Below are positions 7,552-15,793 of a stretch of DNA of 64,000 bases, piece after piece. Source of the stretch: Pyrobaculum neutrophilum V24Sta (GTDB taxonomy: Archaea > Thermoproteota > Thermoprotei > Thermoproteales > Thermoproteaceae); the NCBI RefSeq assembly GCF_000019805.1, contig NC_010525.1:1116001-1180000 (forward strand), read 5' to 3'. Each line of letters opens with the position of its first letter. Within the stretch, counting starts at the first letter, position 1. The notes beneath the pieces were generated by a model. The model was given only the letters and a program-made list of their open reading frames with translations. It did not search any database and was not told where the DNA came from. The translations under genes and the position numbers were made by a program.

Positions 7552-8331
7552 GTGTCTTCTGCGCTTGATTCCGGAATTGCAGGTAGCCGCTACATGCGGA
7601 TCCTGCTTAAGCAGACCGAGGTGAAGGCCGACGACGCCCTGGGCCGGATATACGGCCTACTCGCCGAGCTGGGGTACTTCGCAAAAAGGGGAGACAGGTA
7701 CAAGCGGACGGGCAAGCTCCCGCCTGCGGTGTCAAGCCGCCTACTGGGGGCGGTTTTCGACGACGTAATCATCCCTCACCTCCTCGGCGACCCGGTGAAG
7801 CCGAACTACGAGGCGCTTTTCGCAGCCACCGCCCTCTTCCAAGGCCTAAGGGTTAGAGCCGCCGAGAAGCTCGGCAGAGGCGGGATAGTGTTGGTGGCGG
7901 GGTGGCTTCCCTGCGGCTTCTCAACGGAGGTCGCGGCGGCCACCGGCGCAGACCTCGTGATCCTCGACGAGCACTGGGAGATCCTCGCCCTTGAAGAGGA
8001 GCGGATGTCGCTCCTGCCCCTGGAGCTGGTGAAGGTGGGAACCGAAATGGCTCCGTCCCTCTACGTGGGGTTCGAGGTGGGCAGGCTGGAGGATCTCCCC
8101 CTGGACAAATACGGCAGATTCACCCTCGCGCTGGTTTGCCACAGGGGAGTAGATGTGAGAAAGGCCCGCGAAATCGCCGAGAGGGTTTACAGAGTGACCT
8201 TCTCGGGAGGCCTCGGGATATTTGCAGACCTCATCGCCGAGGCGCTGGGCTTGGGACGTGGCGAGGAGTGCGGACGCGGGGGGAAGACGATATATAAGGA
8301 CCGCGACCTCTGTATAACGGATGTTTCGTAG
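7552..8331 (+). CDS. Winged-helix plus Rossmann (methyltransferase-like) protein, unknown
   Basis: 259 residues. The N-terminal 60 residues (KADDALGRIYGLLAELGYFAKRGDRYKRTG) look like a winged helix, as in the dimerisation domain of many SAM-dependent O-methyltransferases. The middle has a Rossmann-type strand-loop IVLVAGWLPCGFSTEVAAATGADLVILDEHW, which resembles methyltransferase motifs I and II, but the glycine-rich loop is degenerate (AGWLPCG). It may be an inactive or divergent methyltransferase. GTG start 22-23 nt after a TATA box; ATG at 7594 is an alternative. It overlaps the small GTPase gene by 11 nt, so the two are probably made together. Confidence 0.7.
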   Translation: MSSALDSGIAGSRYMRILLKQTEVKADDALGRIYGLLAELGYFAKRGDRYKRTGKLPPAVSSRLLGAVFDDVIIPHLLGDPVKPNYEALFAATALFQGLRVRAAEKLGRGGIVLVAGWLPCGFSTEVAAATGADLVILDEHWEILALEEERMSLLPLELVKVGTEMAPSLYVGFEVGRLEDLPLDKYGRFTLALVCHRGVDVRKAREIAERVYRVTFSGGLGIFADLIAEALGLGRGEECGRGGKTIYKDRDLCITDVS

Positions 8332-8818
8332 GAGGGAGAGCAAGACCGTTGTGTTCATGGGCATCGGCGGCGTGGGCAAAACCACGTATATATACAGGGT
8401 GCTCGGCATAGCCAAGGCCCCGAGGGTAACCAGGAAGCCAGGGGTTTACCAGATAACGGCGGGAGATACGCTGTTGTACCTGGTGGATACGCCCGGCCAG
8501 TACGCCGTCGAGGTAGCCCAGAGATACTACGAGGCGATTAAGACCTTCGGCACGAGGATAGACCTCGTCGTCTACGTCTACAGCGTCGTGGACCCCCCGA
8601 CGCTCCAAGCCCTGTGGGAAATCGAGAACTGGGTATCTAGGTACCCGCCTCACACAAAGGTGCTTCTTGGAAACAAGAGAGATCTCGCCGAGGAGGTGGG
8701 CGTATTTACTGAGGGGGACGACGCCGCTACGGCCTTGGGGTCCGTCCGGCTCTACTACACCTCAGCCCTTAAAGACGAGCCCGAGGAGCTCCTCAGCCAC
8801 CTTGTTGAGAACCTCTAG
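8321..8818 (+). CDS. Small Ras/Arf-like GTPase
   Basis: 165 residues with all G motifs in order: G1 GIGGVGKTTY (about 14-23), G3 VDTPGQY (about 58-64), G4 GNKRD (about 116-120) and G5 TSALK (about 147-151). A threonine in the switch I region cannot be assigned with confidence. There is no membrane anchor or extra domain. It is a Ras-superfamily molecular switch close in size to archaeal Arf/Rab-like proteins, cytoplasmic or peripheral to the membrane. The start overlaps the upstream Rossmann-like gene by 11 nt, so that protein is the best guess for a partner or effector. The 3' end overlaps the convergent thioesterase gene by 26 nt. Confidence 0.85.
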   Translation: MFRRRESKTVVFMGIGGVGKTTYIYRVLGIAKAPRVTRKPGVYQITAGDTLLYLVDTPGQYAVEVAQRYYEAIKTFGTRIDLVVYVYSVVDPPTLQALWEIENWVSRYPPHTKVLLGNKRDLAEEVGVFTEGDDAATALGSVRLYYTSALKDEPEELLSHLVENL

Positions 8819-9755
8819 CTAGCTGGAGGAGCCACGGCTCCGCCCCGGCGGGGGGCCTAAGCCCCTTTAACAGCTTGGCCTCCTTGACGCTCTCCTCCTT
8901 CCTCCTCCTAGCCGCCTCGTCCCCCCGAGGCGGGGCGTTGATGGCGGTGGGCCTCCCCTCCGACATGTTTACAAAGGTAAAGTAGCCGTCTGCTACATGC
9001 CTAACTCCGCCCCGCCCCCACGCCTCCACGGTGAAGCCGATCTCCACGCTGGTGGAGCCCACATATGTAACGCCGGTTTTCACGGCCACGATGTCGCCTA
9101 CGTATATAGGCTTCCTGAAGATTATCCTGTTGACCCCCGCTGTGACGTACGTCGCCGGGTAGAACTGGAAGGCTTTGATGTAGGCCAGCTCGTCAAGTCT
9201 AAAGAGGAGCCGCCCTCCGTCCATCAAAAGCCCGTCGACGGAGTCCTCAGGCATCGCGAGGAACTTGCTTACGTCGCGCCAGTCGTCCCCCGCCCTAGGC
9301 ATCTCGCCTCTAACGGCGGCGTCCACCTCCGACCGCCACCTCTTGAAATAAAGACAGAGATCTTCCCAGCCGGCGTCGCAACGTACGCCCTTGTTAACGG
9401 GGACCGGTCTCCCGTCTAGCCCAATTTTCACAAACACCATCCTACCCACGGTGGCCAACTCGGCGCCGCCCGCCCTATAGGACTCCACAAGCACCGAGAC
9501 GCTTGTACGTCTAGACTCCACAACCCAAGCTCTGAACTTCAGCAGGTCGCCGGCTCTCGCTGGGGTTAAGAAGTGCATCTTGTCCAGGTAGCCCAAGACC
9601 GCGTCGCCCTCCACAAAACTCATCGCCGCCACGTTACCCACCTCCACAACCCACCTTAGCATGTACCCGCCATACAGCGCCCCGAATGGGTTTACATGTC
9701 TCTGAGACACCAAGCGGGTGGACTCGACCAGAGTGGACGAGACGACAACATCCAC
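8793..9755 (-). CDS. Acyl-CoA thioesterase with tandem hotdog domains
   Basis: A 320-residue protein with two hotdog (4HBT-like) domains. The first holds VNPFGALYGGYMLRWVVEVGNVAA, the second ATYVTAGVNRIIFRKPIYVGDIVAVKTGV. In bacterial YciA/ACOT-type enzymes such pairs hydrolyse acyl-CoA to fatty acid and CoA. The frame is open to 9797, but a minus-strand TATA box (GATATAAAG, about 9775-9783) lies inside that extension. The in-frame GTG at 9755 is about 24 nt downstream of it, so I moved the start there. The gene runs just downstream of tRNA-Thr and is convergent with the GTPase gene. Confidence 0.85.
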   Translation of the reverse strand: MDVVVSSTLVESTRLVSQRHVNPFGALYGGYMLRWVVEVGNVAAMSFVEGDAVLGYLDKMHFLTPARAGDLLKFRAWVVESRRTSVSVLVESYRAGGAELATVGRMVFVKIGLDGRPVPVNKGVRCDAGWEDLCLYFKRWRSEVDAAVRGEMPRAGDDWRDVSKFLAMPEDSVDGLLMDGGRLLFRLDELAYIKAFQFYPATYVTAGVNRIIFRKPIYVGDIVAVKTGVTYVGSTSVEIGFTVEAWGRGGVRHVADGYFTFVNMSEGRPTAINAPPRGDEAARRRKEESVKEAKLLKGLRPPAGAEPWLLQLARGSQQGG

Positions 9756-9813
9756 GGGGCTAACAAGGCTGGTCTTTATATCATCTCTACGCCCCACTCC
9801 AAGGCCGAGAAAG

Positions 9814-9921
9814 AGCCCCGGCCGGGATTCGAACCCGGGACCTCCCGCTGTCTCGCCAGCGGATACAAGGCCTACGCGGGGCTGAGCCCCAGGGCGCTCC
9901 GGCCCGCTGAGCTACCGGGGC
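9814..9921 (-). tRNA. tRNA-Thr(TGT) with two introns
   Basis: Minus strand. Acceptor GCCCCGG/CCGGGGC, U73 (usual for archaeal tRNA-Thr), and no encoded CCA. Removing 9891-9872 (20 nt, begins TGGGGC) at position 29/30 and 9863-9850 (14 nt) at 37/38 gives a 74-nt cloverleaf with anticodon stem CCCGC/GCGGG, loop CTTGTAA and variable AGGTC. The anticodon is at 9867-9865. Both introns are almost identical to those of tRNA-Thr(CGT) at 63021, and the first resembles the tRNA-Met intron. A TATA-like AT-rich stretch (TTAAATTTTAAATA) lies upstream at about 9942-9957. Confidence 0.85.
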
Positions 9922-10036
9922 TTGCTTCCATGTAAAAACAGCTATTTAAAATTTAAGCCGGGGGGCCGACTTTCACGGGGCCGCCAAAGGCGGCGCTCCA
10001 GCGGCACTCAGACAGGAGATGGGCCGGGGATATAAA
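9922..10036. other. Gap between rpl18 and tRNA-Thr: tRNA promoter and hairpin
   Basis: A short gene-free stretch. It holds the AT-rich tRNA-Thr promoter (about 9942-9957, minus strand) and a perfect 6-bp hairpin, GGCGGC/GCCGCC with an AAA loop, at about 9980-9994. The hairpin could mark the 3' end of the ribosomal-protein transcript. No open frame is supported. Confidence 0.5.
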
Positions 10037-10654
10037 CTATTGGGCGACCGCCTTGGCGAGCTTCGCCTCGTAGTGCTCAACGATCTTCTTCTTAACCTCC
10101 TCGAAGTGCTTAGGCAGATCCTCGGGTTGCACCCCCCGTTGGAGATACCGGGAGAATCTCGCCTTATAGAGCTCTGGGTTCTCCTCCTTGAGCTTCGCCG
10201 CGTACTCCGCCACGTGTTTACCGGAGACCCTGTCGTCCTCCGGGAGCACCTCCTCGCCGTGTGGTATCTCCAGGCCGGCGTCTAGAGCGCCTTTTAAGAC
10301 GGCGAACACCCTAGACCCAGCCACGGGCCTGTGGAGGCCGATGTCGAGGACGGCCTCCCTCACCCCCCTCAGCCTCGCCTTGTACCCCGCCACAAGGCCG
10401 AGCAGGTAGGCCGCCGACGTGTTGTTCTCGTCGCCCCTCCAGCCGAACTTAGCAAGCGCCCTGGTGTCGACGCCCACGATCGTCACATCGCCCTGCGGCT
10501 TCGCCACGACGACCTGGGCGATTATGTGTTTGTTGGTTTTCCTAACCACGAGCCGCGGCTTCCGAGAGAGTATTAGCCTCCTCCTCTTCCTGTAGTTTGT
10601 GAGGCCCTCCCTCCTCCTTCTGAACGGCACCTTGTATCTAGGGCCCCTCGCCAT
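10037..10654 (-). CDS. rpl18: 50S ribosomal protein L18 (uL18)
   Basis: 205 residues, the archaeal-length uL18 that binds 5S rRNA. The N-terminus [27 protein letters not shown] is the conserved archaeal/eukaryotic RNA-binding extension. The middle has [17 protein letters not shown] and [30 protein letters not shown], both typical. It is the last gene of the run S8-L32e-L19e-L18, with 1 nt between L19e and L18, so one mRNA is likely. In most archaea S5, L30 and L15 would follow; here a tRNA gene follows instead. Confidence 0.97.
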   Translation of the reverse strand: MARGPRYKVPFRRRREGLTNYRKRRRLILSRKPRLVVRKTNKHIIAQVVVAKPQGDVTIVGVDTRALAKFGWRGDENNTSAAYLLGLVAGYKARLRGVREAVLDIGLHRPVAGSRVFAVLKGALDAGLEIPHGEEVLPEDDRVSGKHVAEYAAKLKEENPELYKARFSRYLQRGVQPEDLPKHFEEVKKKIVEHYEAKLAKAVAQ

Positions 10655-10655
10655 G

Positions 10656-11099
10656 CTACCTCACAGGCTCCTTTGTCAGCTTGTGCTCGTTTATGTACGT
10701 CTTCAAGTGGCCTAGGTCGCGGAAGTAGTTGCCCTTCACCATCTCGTACAGCTGCCTCCAGACCCTCGGCTCCAACCTGCCGCTTCTCTTCAGGGTGTTT
10801 AGGAACCTCCTCATGGCCCTCACCTTGTTCTTCCACACCTCCTCCTCGTCTGTCCTCCTCCCCTTGCGGCTACCGTGCCCCCTCCTCCTGCCCTCCCTCT
10901 TCTTTACGTGTCTAACGCGCCAGCGGCCTCTGGACACCCCCCTCTCCTGCTCCGCCCAGATGAGCCCCTGGTCTATGAGGGCTCTCACGTCGTCTTTAGT
11001 CACAACCTCGTCGAGCTTCTCCACGGCCTCGGGGGAGATCTTCACCCTACTTACGCCAACGCCCAAGATGTCAGCCGCGAGTCTCTTCACGTCGACCAT
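10656..11099 (-). CDS. rpl19e: 50S ribosomal protein L19e (eL19)
   Basis: 147 residues, normal for archaeal eL19. The start [21 protein letters not shown], the basic core [13 protein letters not shown] and the end [12 protein letters not shown] are conserved in the family. It belongs to the large ribosomal subunit. One nt separates it from L18 and two nt from L32e, so these genes are co-transcribed. ATG start with no promoter in the gap. Confidence 0.97.
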   Translation of the reverse strand: MVDVKRLAADILGVGVSRVKISPEAVEKLDEVVTKDDVRALIDQGLIWAEQERGVSRGRWRVRHVKKREGRRRGHGSRKGRRTDEEEVWKNKVRAMRRFLNTLKRSGRLEPRVWRQLYEMVKGNYFRDLGHLKTYINEHKLTKEPVR

Positions 11100-11101
11100 A
11101 C

Positions 11102-11563
11102 CTACTGGCCGGACTGGGCCTTATTTAACTCTTTCTTCAGAAGCTCCTCCACCCTCCTCCCCGGGTTAAGCACGTAGAAGCCCAGCTCCCGCGCCTTCTT
11201 CACTATCTCCAGCCTCTTCCTCAGCCCAACCGTCCCGCCTATTCTCACGGCGTGGGTCTTGGGGTCAAGGCCGGCGAGTTGGTCGGGGCTGTGCACAAGC
11301 ACCTCCACAAAGCCGCTGGGGTGAAGGCCGCGCACGGCGGCGGGCTTGCGGTAGCCCACCTCCACGGGCTTAGGCCAGCCCTTCCACTTCCTCCTGATCT
11401 TGTTGTCGATGGTGCGTTGGTTTCTCCACCCGCTGTCTTCAATCCGCTTGTACCGCCACTGGTCTATACGGACGAACTCCGGCTTCCTCCGCTTGAGTAC
11501 AAGGCGTAGCTTGAGCAACCTCCTGAGAGGCTGGGGAAGATCTCTCCTTGGCCTAGCAGACAC
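11102..11563 (-). CDS. rpl32e: 50S ribosomal protein L32e (eL32)
   Basis: 153 residues with the eL32 signatures FVRIDQWRYKRI, WRNQRTIDNKIRRKWKGWPKPVEVGYR and RGLHPSGFVEVLVHSP. The N-terminus is a short basic leader (MSARPRRDLPQPLRRLLKL). A component of the large subunit. In most archaea rpl6 sits between S8 and L32e; here the gap to S8 is only 31 nt, so L6 must be encoded elsewhere. It is followed by L19e after 2 nt. Confidence 0.97.
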   Translation of the reverse strand: MSARPRRDLPQPLRRLLKLRLVLKRRKPEFVRIDQWRYKRIEDSGWRNQRTIDNKIRRKWKGWPKPVEVGYRKPAAVRGLHPSGFVEVLVHSPDQLAGLDPKTHAVRIGGTVGLRKRLEIVKKARELGFYVLNPGRRVEELLKKELNKAQSGQ

Positions 11564-11594
11564 GAAAACCCCGGACTGGGCCAGTATTTAAGTG

Positions 11595-11987
11595 TTAGTA
11601 GACGTAGGCCAGCAGGACGCCTCCTATCTTCTTCTCCTTGGCCTCTACATGCGACATAACGCCCTGGTTCGTCGAAATCACCAGAATCCCGATCTGCCTC
11701 GCCGGGAGGAACTTCTGCTCCCACTGCACGATCTCCCTGTACTTAACCGGGTACCTAGGCTTTATAGGGCCTATGTCGTTGATCTTGCCCAGGAGCTGAA
11801 CCACATATTTCCCCCCTCTCCCATCGTCGATATACTCCACCTCCCCCACGTAGCCATGCCGCTGGAGAACCCTCAGGGTGTAGTAGATAAGCTTGTTGAC
11901 GGGCCAGATAGCCACCTGCCTCTTGCCCATCGCCTCGGCGTTCTTGATCTGGATCAGGGCGTTGGACAGCAGGTCAAGCATCACCAT
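11595..11987 (-). CDS. rps8: 30S ribosomal protein S8 (uS8)
   Basis: 130 residues, the usual archaeal length, from [22 protein letters not shown] to [10 protein letters not shown]. The frame is open upstream to 12116, but that part does not resemble S8. A minus-strand TATA box (TTTTTAAAG, about 12010-12017) lies 26 nt before the ATG at 11987, which fixes the start. The protein binds the central domain of 16S rRNA. It heads the S8-L32e-L19e-L18 transcript. Confidence 0.96.
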   Translation of the reverse strand: MVMLDLLSNALIQIKNAEAMGKRQVAIWPVNKLIYYTLRVLQRHGYVGEVEYIDDGRGGKYVVQLLGKINDIGPIKPRYPVKYREIVQWEQKFLPARQIGILVISTNQGVMSHVEAKEKKIGGVLLAYVY

Positions 11988-12225
11988 AGCCCCCCGCCCA
12001 CCCCACCCTTTAAAAACATTTCGCCAGCTACACTCCCGCAACGCCTCAGAAAAATGCGCCCCGAAGCCGGCGGCGGACCACGCGCCCTCGCAGAGCCGGG
12101 GGACAGGCGTGGTCACCCCAGCGCAACCGCCCGAGATTAGCTTTCCAGGAGGTCCCGAAAACGCCCCGTTTGTCTAGGGTTCCCCTTCCTTCGCCTAGGG
12201 CGCGGCGGGGGCCGCCCAGCCCGGC
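11988..12225. other. 238-bp gap between rps14 and rps8
   Basis: An unusually long gap inside a ribosomal-protein cluster. It contains the S8 promoter at about 12010-12017 and a pair of 7-bp inverted repeats (ACCACGC at about 12077-12083 and GCGTGGT at about 12105-12111) that could form a long hairpin on either strand. No open frame with a promoter was found. It may mark the place where rpl6 or rpl5 were lost, or hold a small RNA; I see no C/D box pattern. Confidence 0.4.
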
Positions 12226-12390
12226 TCAGAAGTACTTCCTAAAGCCTAGCTGAGGCGCCACCTCTCTGAAGCACCTTCTGCAGAGGTTCAGCCCGTATTT
12301 GCGGATGACCGCCTCCCTCGTGCCGCATCTGATGCACCTTATCTTGCTTTTGCCGTAGGGCCTCTCCTTGGGGGGTTTTGTAGAGGGCAC
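12226..12390 (-). CDS. rps14: 30S ribosomal protein S14 (uS14, zinc type)
   Basis: 54 residues from a GTG start. It carries the two CxxC pairs of zinc-binding S14 ([15 protein letters not shown] then [11 protein letters not shown]) and ends LGFRKYF, as archaeal S14 does. A minus-strand TATA box (TTTTAAATA, about 12411-12419) is centred about 25 nt upstream, so it is leaderless and has its own promoter. Upstream is the unrelated amino-acid binding protein, not rpl5. Confidence 0.95.
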   Translation of the reverse strand: MPSTKPPKERPYGKSKIRCIRCGTREAVIRKYGLNLCRRCFREVAPQLGFRKYF

Positions 12391-12420
12391 GGCTTGAAAA
12401 AGGGTGCTCTATTTAAAATT

Positions 12421-13308
12421 TTACGAGCCGAGAAACAGCTCGAAGTTGCGCTGGAAGATTTCGTCCAGCTTGCCGGTCTGCGTCAGATTCTCGATGACTT
12501 GGTCTACGACGAGCTTAAGATCCTGGGCGCACTTGGGCATAGCCACGGAGATGTAGCCGGCGGAGCCGGGTATCTCGAAGGCTATCTTTAGGTCGGGGAA
12601 CTTCTTAACCAGCGCGGTGGCGATGGAGCGGTCTAGTATTATGGCGTCTACGTCGCCTCTCTTCAGCACCTCCACCATATATGGATATACCTTGTCGTAC
12701 CTCCTTACGGTTGCCTTGCCGGGCTTCTCCAGGTTCGCCGCAGCCCACTCCTCATGGGTCGTGCCGATCTGCACCCCCACTGTCTTGCCGTAGAGATCCT
12801 CCACCTTATTTATATCGGTGCGGGAGGCCTTGGTCACCACCACGATGGACTCCCTGTAGTAGGGCATGGAGAACTCGAGGACCTTCTCCCTCTCGGAGGT
12901 CCAGGTGATGGCGCTGATGGCGAGATCCACGTCCCCCTTCCTAACGGCTTCTAGAAGGCCGGCGAACCTCATATCCCTAATCTCCAGCTGGACCCCCAAG
13001 GCCTTGGCGATCTCGCGGGCGATGTCTATATCCCAACCCACTATCTTGTCGCCCATAACCCACTCCCAGGGAGGCCACGTGGCGTCTGTGCCGACAATCA
13101 GCTTCCCCCTCTTCTTGATAACGTCCACGGAGACGGGGCAAGCCGCCTGGGGAGAGGCCGGGGCGGAGGTAGCCGACGAGGTAGTTGTAGCAACCGGCAC
13201 GGCTGTGGTAACGGGCGCGGGGGTTTTAGGCGCCGTGGAGACGCCGACGAGGTATCCCAACACAACGCCTACGAGCAACGCGACGACCGCGGTGGCTATC
13301 GACTTCAT
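12421..13308 (-). CDS. Polar amino-acid ABC transporter substrate-binding protein
   Basis: 295 residues of SBP family 3 (GlnH/HisJ-like). Residues 1-25 form a hydrophobic signal/anchor (MKSIATAVVALLVGVVLGYLVGV). A Thr/Ser/Pro/Ala-rich stalk follows (about 26-55), as in archaeal surface-anchored binding proteins. The binding lobes have the family motifs IVGTDATWPPWEW, GWDIDIAREIAKALG and DLAISAITWTSEREKVLEFSMPY. It delivers polar amino acids to a permease/ATPase pair. The matching permease and ATPase genes in this window lie 28 kb away, at 41357 and 40486. A TATA box (CTTAAATAG) 25 nt before the ATG supports the start. Confidence 0.9.
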   Translation of the reverse strand: MKSIATAVVALLVGVVLGYLVGVSTAPKTPAPVTTAVPVATTTSSATSAPASPQAACPVSVDVIKKRGKLIVGTDATWPPWEWVMGDKIVGWDIDIAREIAKALGVQLEIRDMRFAGLLEAVRKGDVDLAISAITWTSEREKVLEFSMPYYRESIVVVTKASRTDINKVEDLYGKTVGVQIGTTHEEWAAANLEKPGKATVRRYDKVYPYMVEVLKRGDVDAIILDRSIATALVKKFPDLKIAFEIPGSAGYISVAMPKCAQDLKLVVDQVIENLTQTGKLDEIFQRNFELFLGS

Positions 13309-13343
13309 GCCAACGGATAAAAAGGCGCTATTTAAGAATTCTC
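13309..13343. promoter_or_regulatory. Back-to-back leaderless promoters, 35 bp
   Basis: Only 35 bp separate two divergent ATG codons. Each gene's TATA box lies next to the other gene: GATAAAAAGG (13316-13325) is about 24 nt before the ATG at 13344, and CTTAAATAG (about 13329-13337, minus strand) is 25 nt before the ATG at 13308. The two preinitiation complexes would compete for the same DNA. Confidence 0.6.
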
Positions 13344-14435
13344 ATGAAGGTTGCCGTCGTTGGAGGCGGCATCATAGGCCTTTTTACGGCATACCACCTG
13401 CGGCAACAAGGCGCAGATGTCGTGATAATAGACCAGGGCGAGCCCGGCGGCTGGTCTAAAGCGGCGGCGGGAATACTCGAGTTCACCCGCTTCGTGATCA
13501 ACCGGATCAACGTGAGGTCCTACCCCCGGAGGTACCTCTCCATGGCTCTCCGCGGCGACGCCAGGATAAAGACCTGGGACTGGGGCTGGATTTCGGCGTA
13601 TCTCAAGGCGTGGGGGAGGGAGCCCACCCAGGACATGTGGGAGGCCATAAAAACCCTCGGCGAATACTCCCGGCGTCAGTACAGAGCGCTGGCCGAGGCG
13701 GAAAACGACTTCGCCTACTCGGAGGAGCCTCTCTACGAGGTGGGGATAGACGTGGCGGCGGCGCTGGAGGAGGCCAAACGGGACCCCCTATCGCCGAAGG
13801 TGGAGGCGGGCAGATGCTGCGGCAGAGAGGCGCTGGCGTATCTAGACGCCGCGAGGCTATCCACAGAAGACTTCGTAGCTAGGATGCTTAGAGAGCTACG
13901 GGGGGTCCAGACGGTGAGGAGGAGGGCGCAGGAGGTGGCCGGCCGGGAGGTCTGGCTAGAGGGCGGCGACGTGGTGGGGGCAGACGCCGTTGTGGTGGCT
14001 GCTGGCTACTGGGCGAGGAAATTCGGAATCCCAGTCGCCCCCTTTAAGGGCTACGGCTTCAGAACCACGGCCAAAGCCCAGAACATGTTTATAGAAATGG
14101 CCAAGGGGGTCGCGGTGGTGCCCCTCCCCAAGTGGACAAAGGTAACGGGTAGGTTCGACCTAGACGGCACGGAGGACCACAGCCCCTCCGCCAGGGTGTT
14201 GCAGAGAGCCCGCCAGATCTTGGGCAACTTCGAGGTTCTGGAGATGTCGGTGGGCTACAGGCCCTGTACCCCAGACGGGTTCCCCGTGGTGGACAAGGTG
14301 GGCGAGGTCGTGGTAGCCACGGGGGCGTGTAGACTCGGCTGGACCTACGGGCCCGCCCTGGGGAAGCTAGCCGCCGACCTAGCCCTCGGGAAGCCCGGGA
14401 TAGAGGCCCTCACCGCGCGCCGATTCCGCCGCTAG
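13344..14435 (+). CDS. FAD-dependent amine/amino-acid dehydrogenase (DAO/DadA family)
   Basis: 363 residues. The N-terminal VAVVGGGIIGLFTAYHLRQQGADVVIID is the FAD-binding Rossmann motif GxGxxG with the acidic residue at the end of strand 2. EPGGWSKAAAGIL, AVVVAAGYWA and the C-terminal GYRPCTPDGFPVVD with CRLGWTYGPALG are those of the D-amino-acid oxidase/glycine oxidase family. In Pyrobaculum relatives dye-linked proline dehydrogenases of this type are known, so a membrane-linked dehydrogenase is as likely as an oxidase; the substrate is not decided. It is divergent from the amino-acid binding protein, which suggests use of an imported amino acid. Its end overlaps the convergent DUF429 gene by 4 nt. 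Confidence 0.8.
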   Translation: MKVAVVGGGIIGLFTAYHLRQQGADVVIIDQGEPGGWSKAAAGILEFTRFVINRINVRSYPRRYLSMALRGDARIKTWDWGWISAYLKAWGREPTQDMWEAIKTLGEYSRRQYRALAEAENDFAYSEEPLYEVGIDVAAALEEAKRDPLSPKVEAGRCCGREALAYLDAARLSTEDFVARMLRELRGVQTVRRRAQEVAGREVWLEGGDVVGADAVVVAAGYWARKFGIPVAPFKGYGFRTTAKAQNMFIEMAKGVAVVPLPKWTKVTGRFDLDGTEDHSPSARVLQRARQILGNFEVLEMSVGYRPCTPDGFPVVDKVGEVVVATGACRLGWTYGPALGKLAADLALGKPGIEALTARRFRR

Positions 14436-14932
14436 AGACAGACCCTGGCCGTGGGGAGGACAAAGGGCCCGAACCTCCTGTAGGCCCCCCTAACGTACGC
14501 CACGGCCGTCAACGCCGCCGCCACCGCATCGACGAGATCCCTCTGCCGCAGGCCCAGCCACCTCTCCACATCCCCCCTAGACAGCCCCATCGCCTTTATG
14601 CTAGTCGTTGGGTGCACCTCTATCACCTCGCTCCCCAGCGCGTCCGCAAGCCTAATCCCCCTCTCGGTAAGTTTAGCCATGCCCCCCATCATGGGCGGCA
14701 GAAGCCTAAATCCGAGCCTCCTCAGCTCCCTCTCCACATCTCTTAACCCGCGCCCCCCAGGCGGCGTTGATAGGGGGGCGTCTATGGCCACAACAGCGGG
14801 CTTAAGCAAGACGGCGAGCTTGACGACATCCCCGTCGCCTAGCCCAAGCCCTAGGTAGAGGAGGTCGCATCCCTCAAATACGGCAACGGCAGAAGGCCTA
14901 CGCACCGAGAGGTCGACACCGGCAACAACCAC
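14432..14932 (-). CDS. DUF429 protein, RNase H-like fold predicted nuclease
   Basis: 166 residues beginning VAGVDLSVRRPSAVAVF, a first strand with the acidic residue of an RNase H-like fold. Then come VVAIDAPLSTP, PPMMGGMAKLTERG and VIEVHPTTSIKAMGL with the late DLVDAVAAALTA. These are DUF429 signatures; the family is described only as a predicted nuclease. Acidic residues D7, D52 and D137 (approximate numbering) would be the metal ligands. The gene overlaps the convergent FAD enzyme gene and is 24 nt downstream of the peroxiredoxin gene, with which it may be co-transcribed. Confidence 0.8.
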   Translation of the reverse strand: MVVAGVDLSVRRPSAVAVFEGCDLLYLGLGLGDGDVVKLAVLLKPAVVAIDAPLSTPPGGRGLRDVERELRRLGFRLLPPMMGGMAKLTERGIRLADALGSEVIEVHPTTSIKAMGLSRGDVERWLGLRQRDLVDAVAAALTAVAYVRGAYRRFGPFVLPTARVCL

Positions 14933-14956
14933 GAGAAAGAGATGGTGTAGAAAAAA

Positions 14957-15595
14957 TTACAGTTTCTTCGTGCAGAACCACCAGGTCTTGCACTCAATTC
15001 CGGGCTCCTTTAGCCTCTTCTCAGCCTCCTCGTAAGAGTGTGGCGGCGGAACTATCACCGGGTCGCCGGGTCTCCAGTCGGCTGGAGTGGCGTAGCCGTG
15101 CTTGTACGAGAACTGTATCGCGTCGATTATGCGTAAGATCTCGTCAATATTTCTGCCGTTTGCGATCGGGTAGAGAGCGAACCAAGCCAGCTTTAGCTCT
15201 GGGTCAATCAACGCCAAGGCTCTCACCGTCACTGTCGTGCCTGGCGGAATGGCGTTGAATAGACTAGACACTTGGAAATCGGGCACATCAGCAATTATTG
15301 GAAATGGAATCTCGACGCCCCACAGCTGCTTTATCTGCCTCTTCCACTCTATGTGACTTATATCGGTATCTACGCTTAGGCCGAGTAGCTCGACGCCCCT
15401 CTTCTTGAACTCGTCGTATTTCTTCGCAAACGCGATAAACTCCGTCGTACAAACCGGCGTGAAGTCGCCGGGGTGGCTAAACAGCAGTAACCACTTGCCC
15501 TTGTAGTCGCGGAAGCACTTCCTCCCAGCGTCTGTGTTGAAGCATAGATCTTCCGGTATTTTCATGCCCAGATATGGGCCCTTTACCTCTGGCAT
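14957..15595 (-). CDS. Peroxiredoxin (archaeal Prx6-type, two/three-Cys)
   Basis: 212 residues. The peroxidatic site is FSHPGDFTPVCTTEF (Cys at about 49). The C-terminal arm contains CKTWWFC, the pair of cysteines that in the Aeropyrum and Sulfolobus enzymes resolve the sulfenate between subunits. It reduces hydrogen peroxide and alkyl hydroperoxides in the cytoplasm, usually as a decamer. The TTATAAATG box at about 15617-15625 (minus strand) is 24-26 nt before the ATG at 15595. High expression is likely, as in other aerobic or nitrate-respiring relatives. Confidence 0.93.
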   Translation of the reverse strand: MPEVKGPYLGMKIPEDLCFNTDAGRKCFRDYKGKWLLLFSHPGDFTPVCTTEFIAFAKKYDEFKKRGVELLGLSVDTDISHIEWKRQIKQLWGVEIPFPIIADVPDFQVSSLFNAIPPGTTVTVRALALIDPELKLAWFALYPIANGRNIDEILRIIDAIQFSYKHGYATPADWRPGDPVIVPPPHSYEEAEKRLKEPGIECKTWWFCTKKL

Positions 15596-15695
15596 AGAGA
15601 CTTCTCCCTCTGGAGTTATAAATGTTTCGATTCCGAAGTTGCTTCGGGAAATCCGGCAGGCGGAAATCGGCTTGTTTTTGCGGGTAGAGGAGGGC

Positions 15696-15793
15696 TGGCG
15701 CCCCGGCCGGGATTTGAACCCGGGTCACGGGCTCGACAGGCCCGCTTTAGCTGGCACACGGCCATATACTAGTCCGGGCTATACTACCGGGGC
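15696..15793 (-). tRNA. tRNA-Asp(GTC) with one non-canonical intron
   Basis: Minus strand, CCA encoded (15698-15696). Acceptor GCCCCGG/CCGGGGC with G73, D arm GTAT/GTAT typical of tRNA-Asp, anticodon stem CGGGC/GCCCG and loop CTGTCGA, anticodon at 15737-15735. A 20-nt insertion (15764-15745, begins TGG) lies between position 26 and 27; a cut one base earlier would give the same length. Removing it leaves a 78-nt tRNA. It joins the family of 20-nt TGG introns of this window. Confidence 0.88.
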
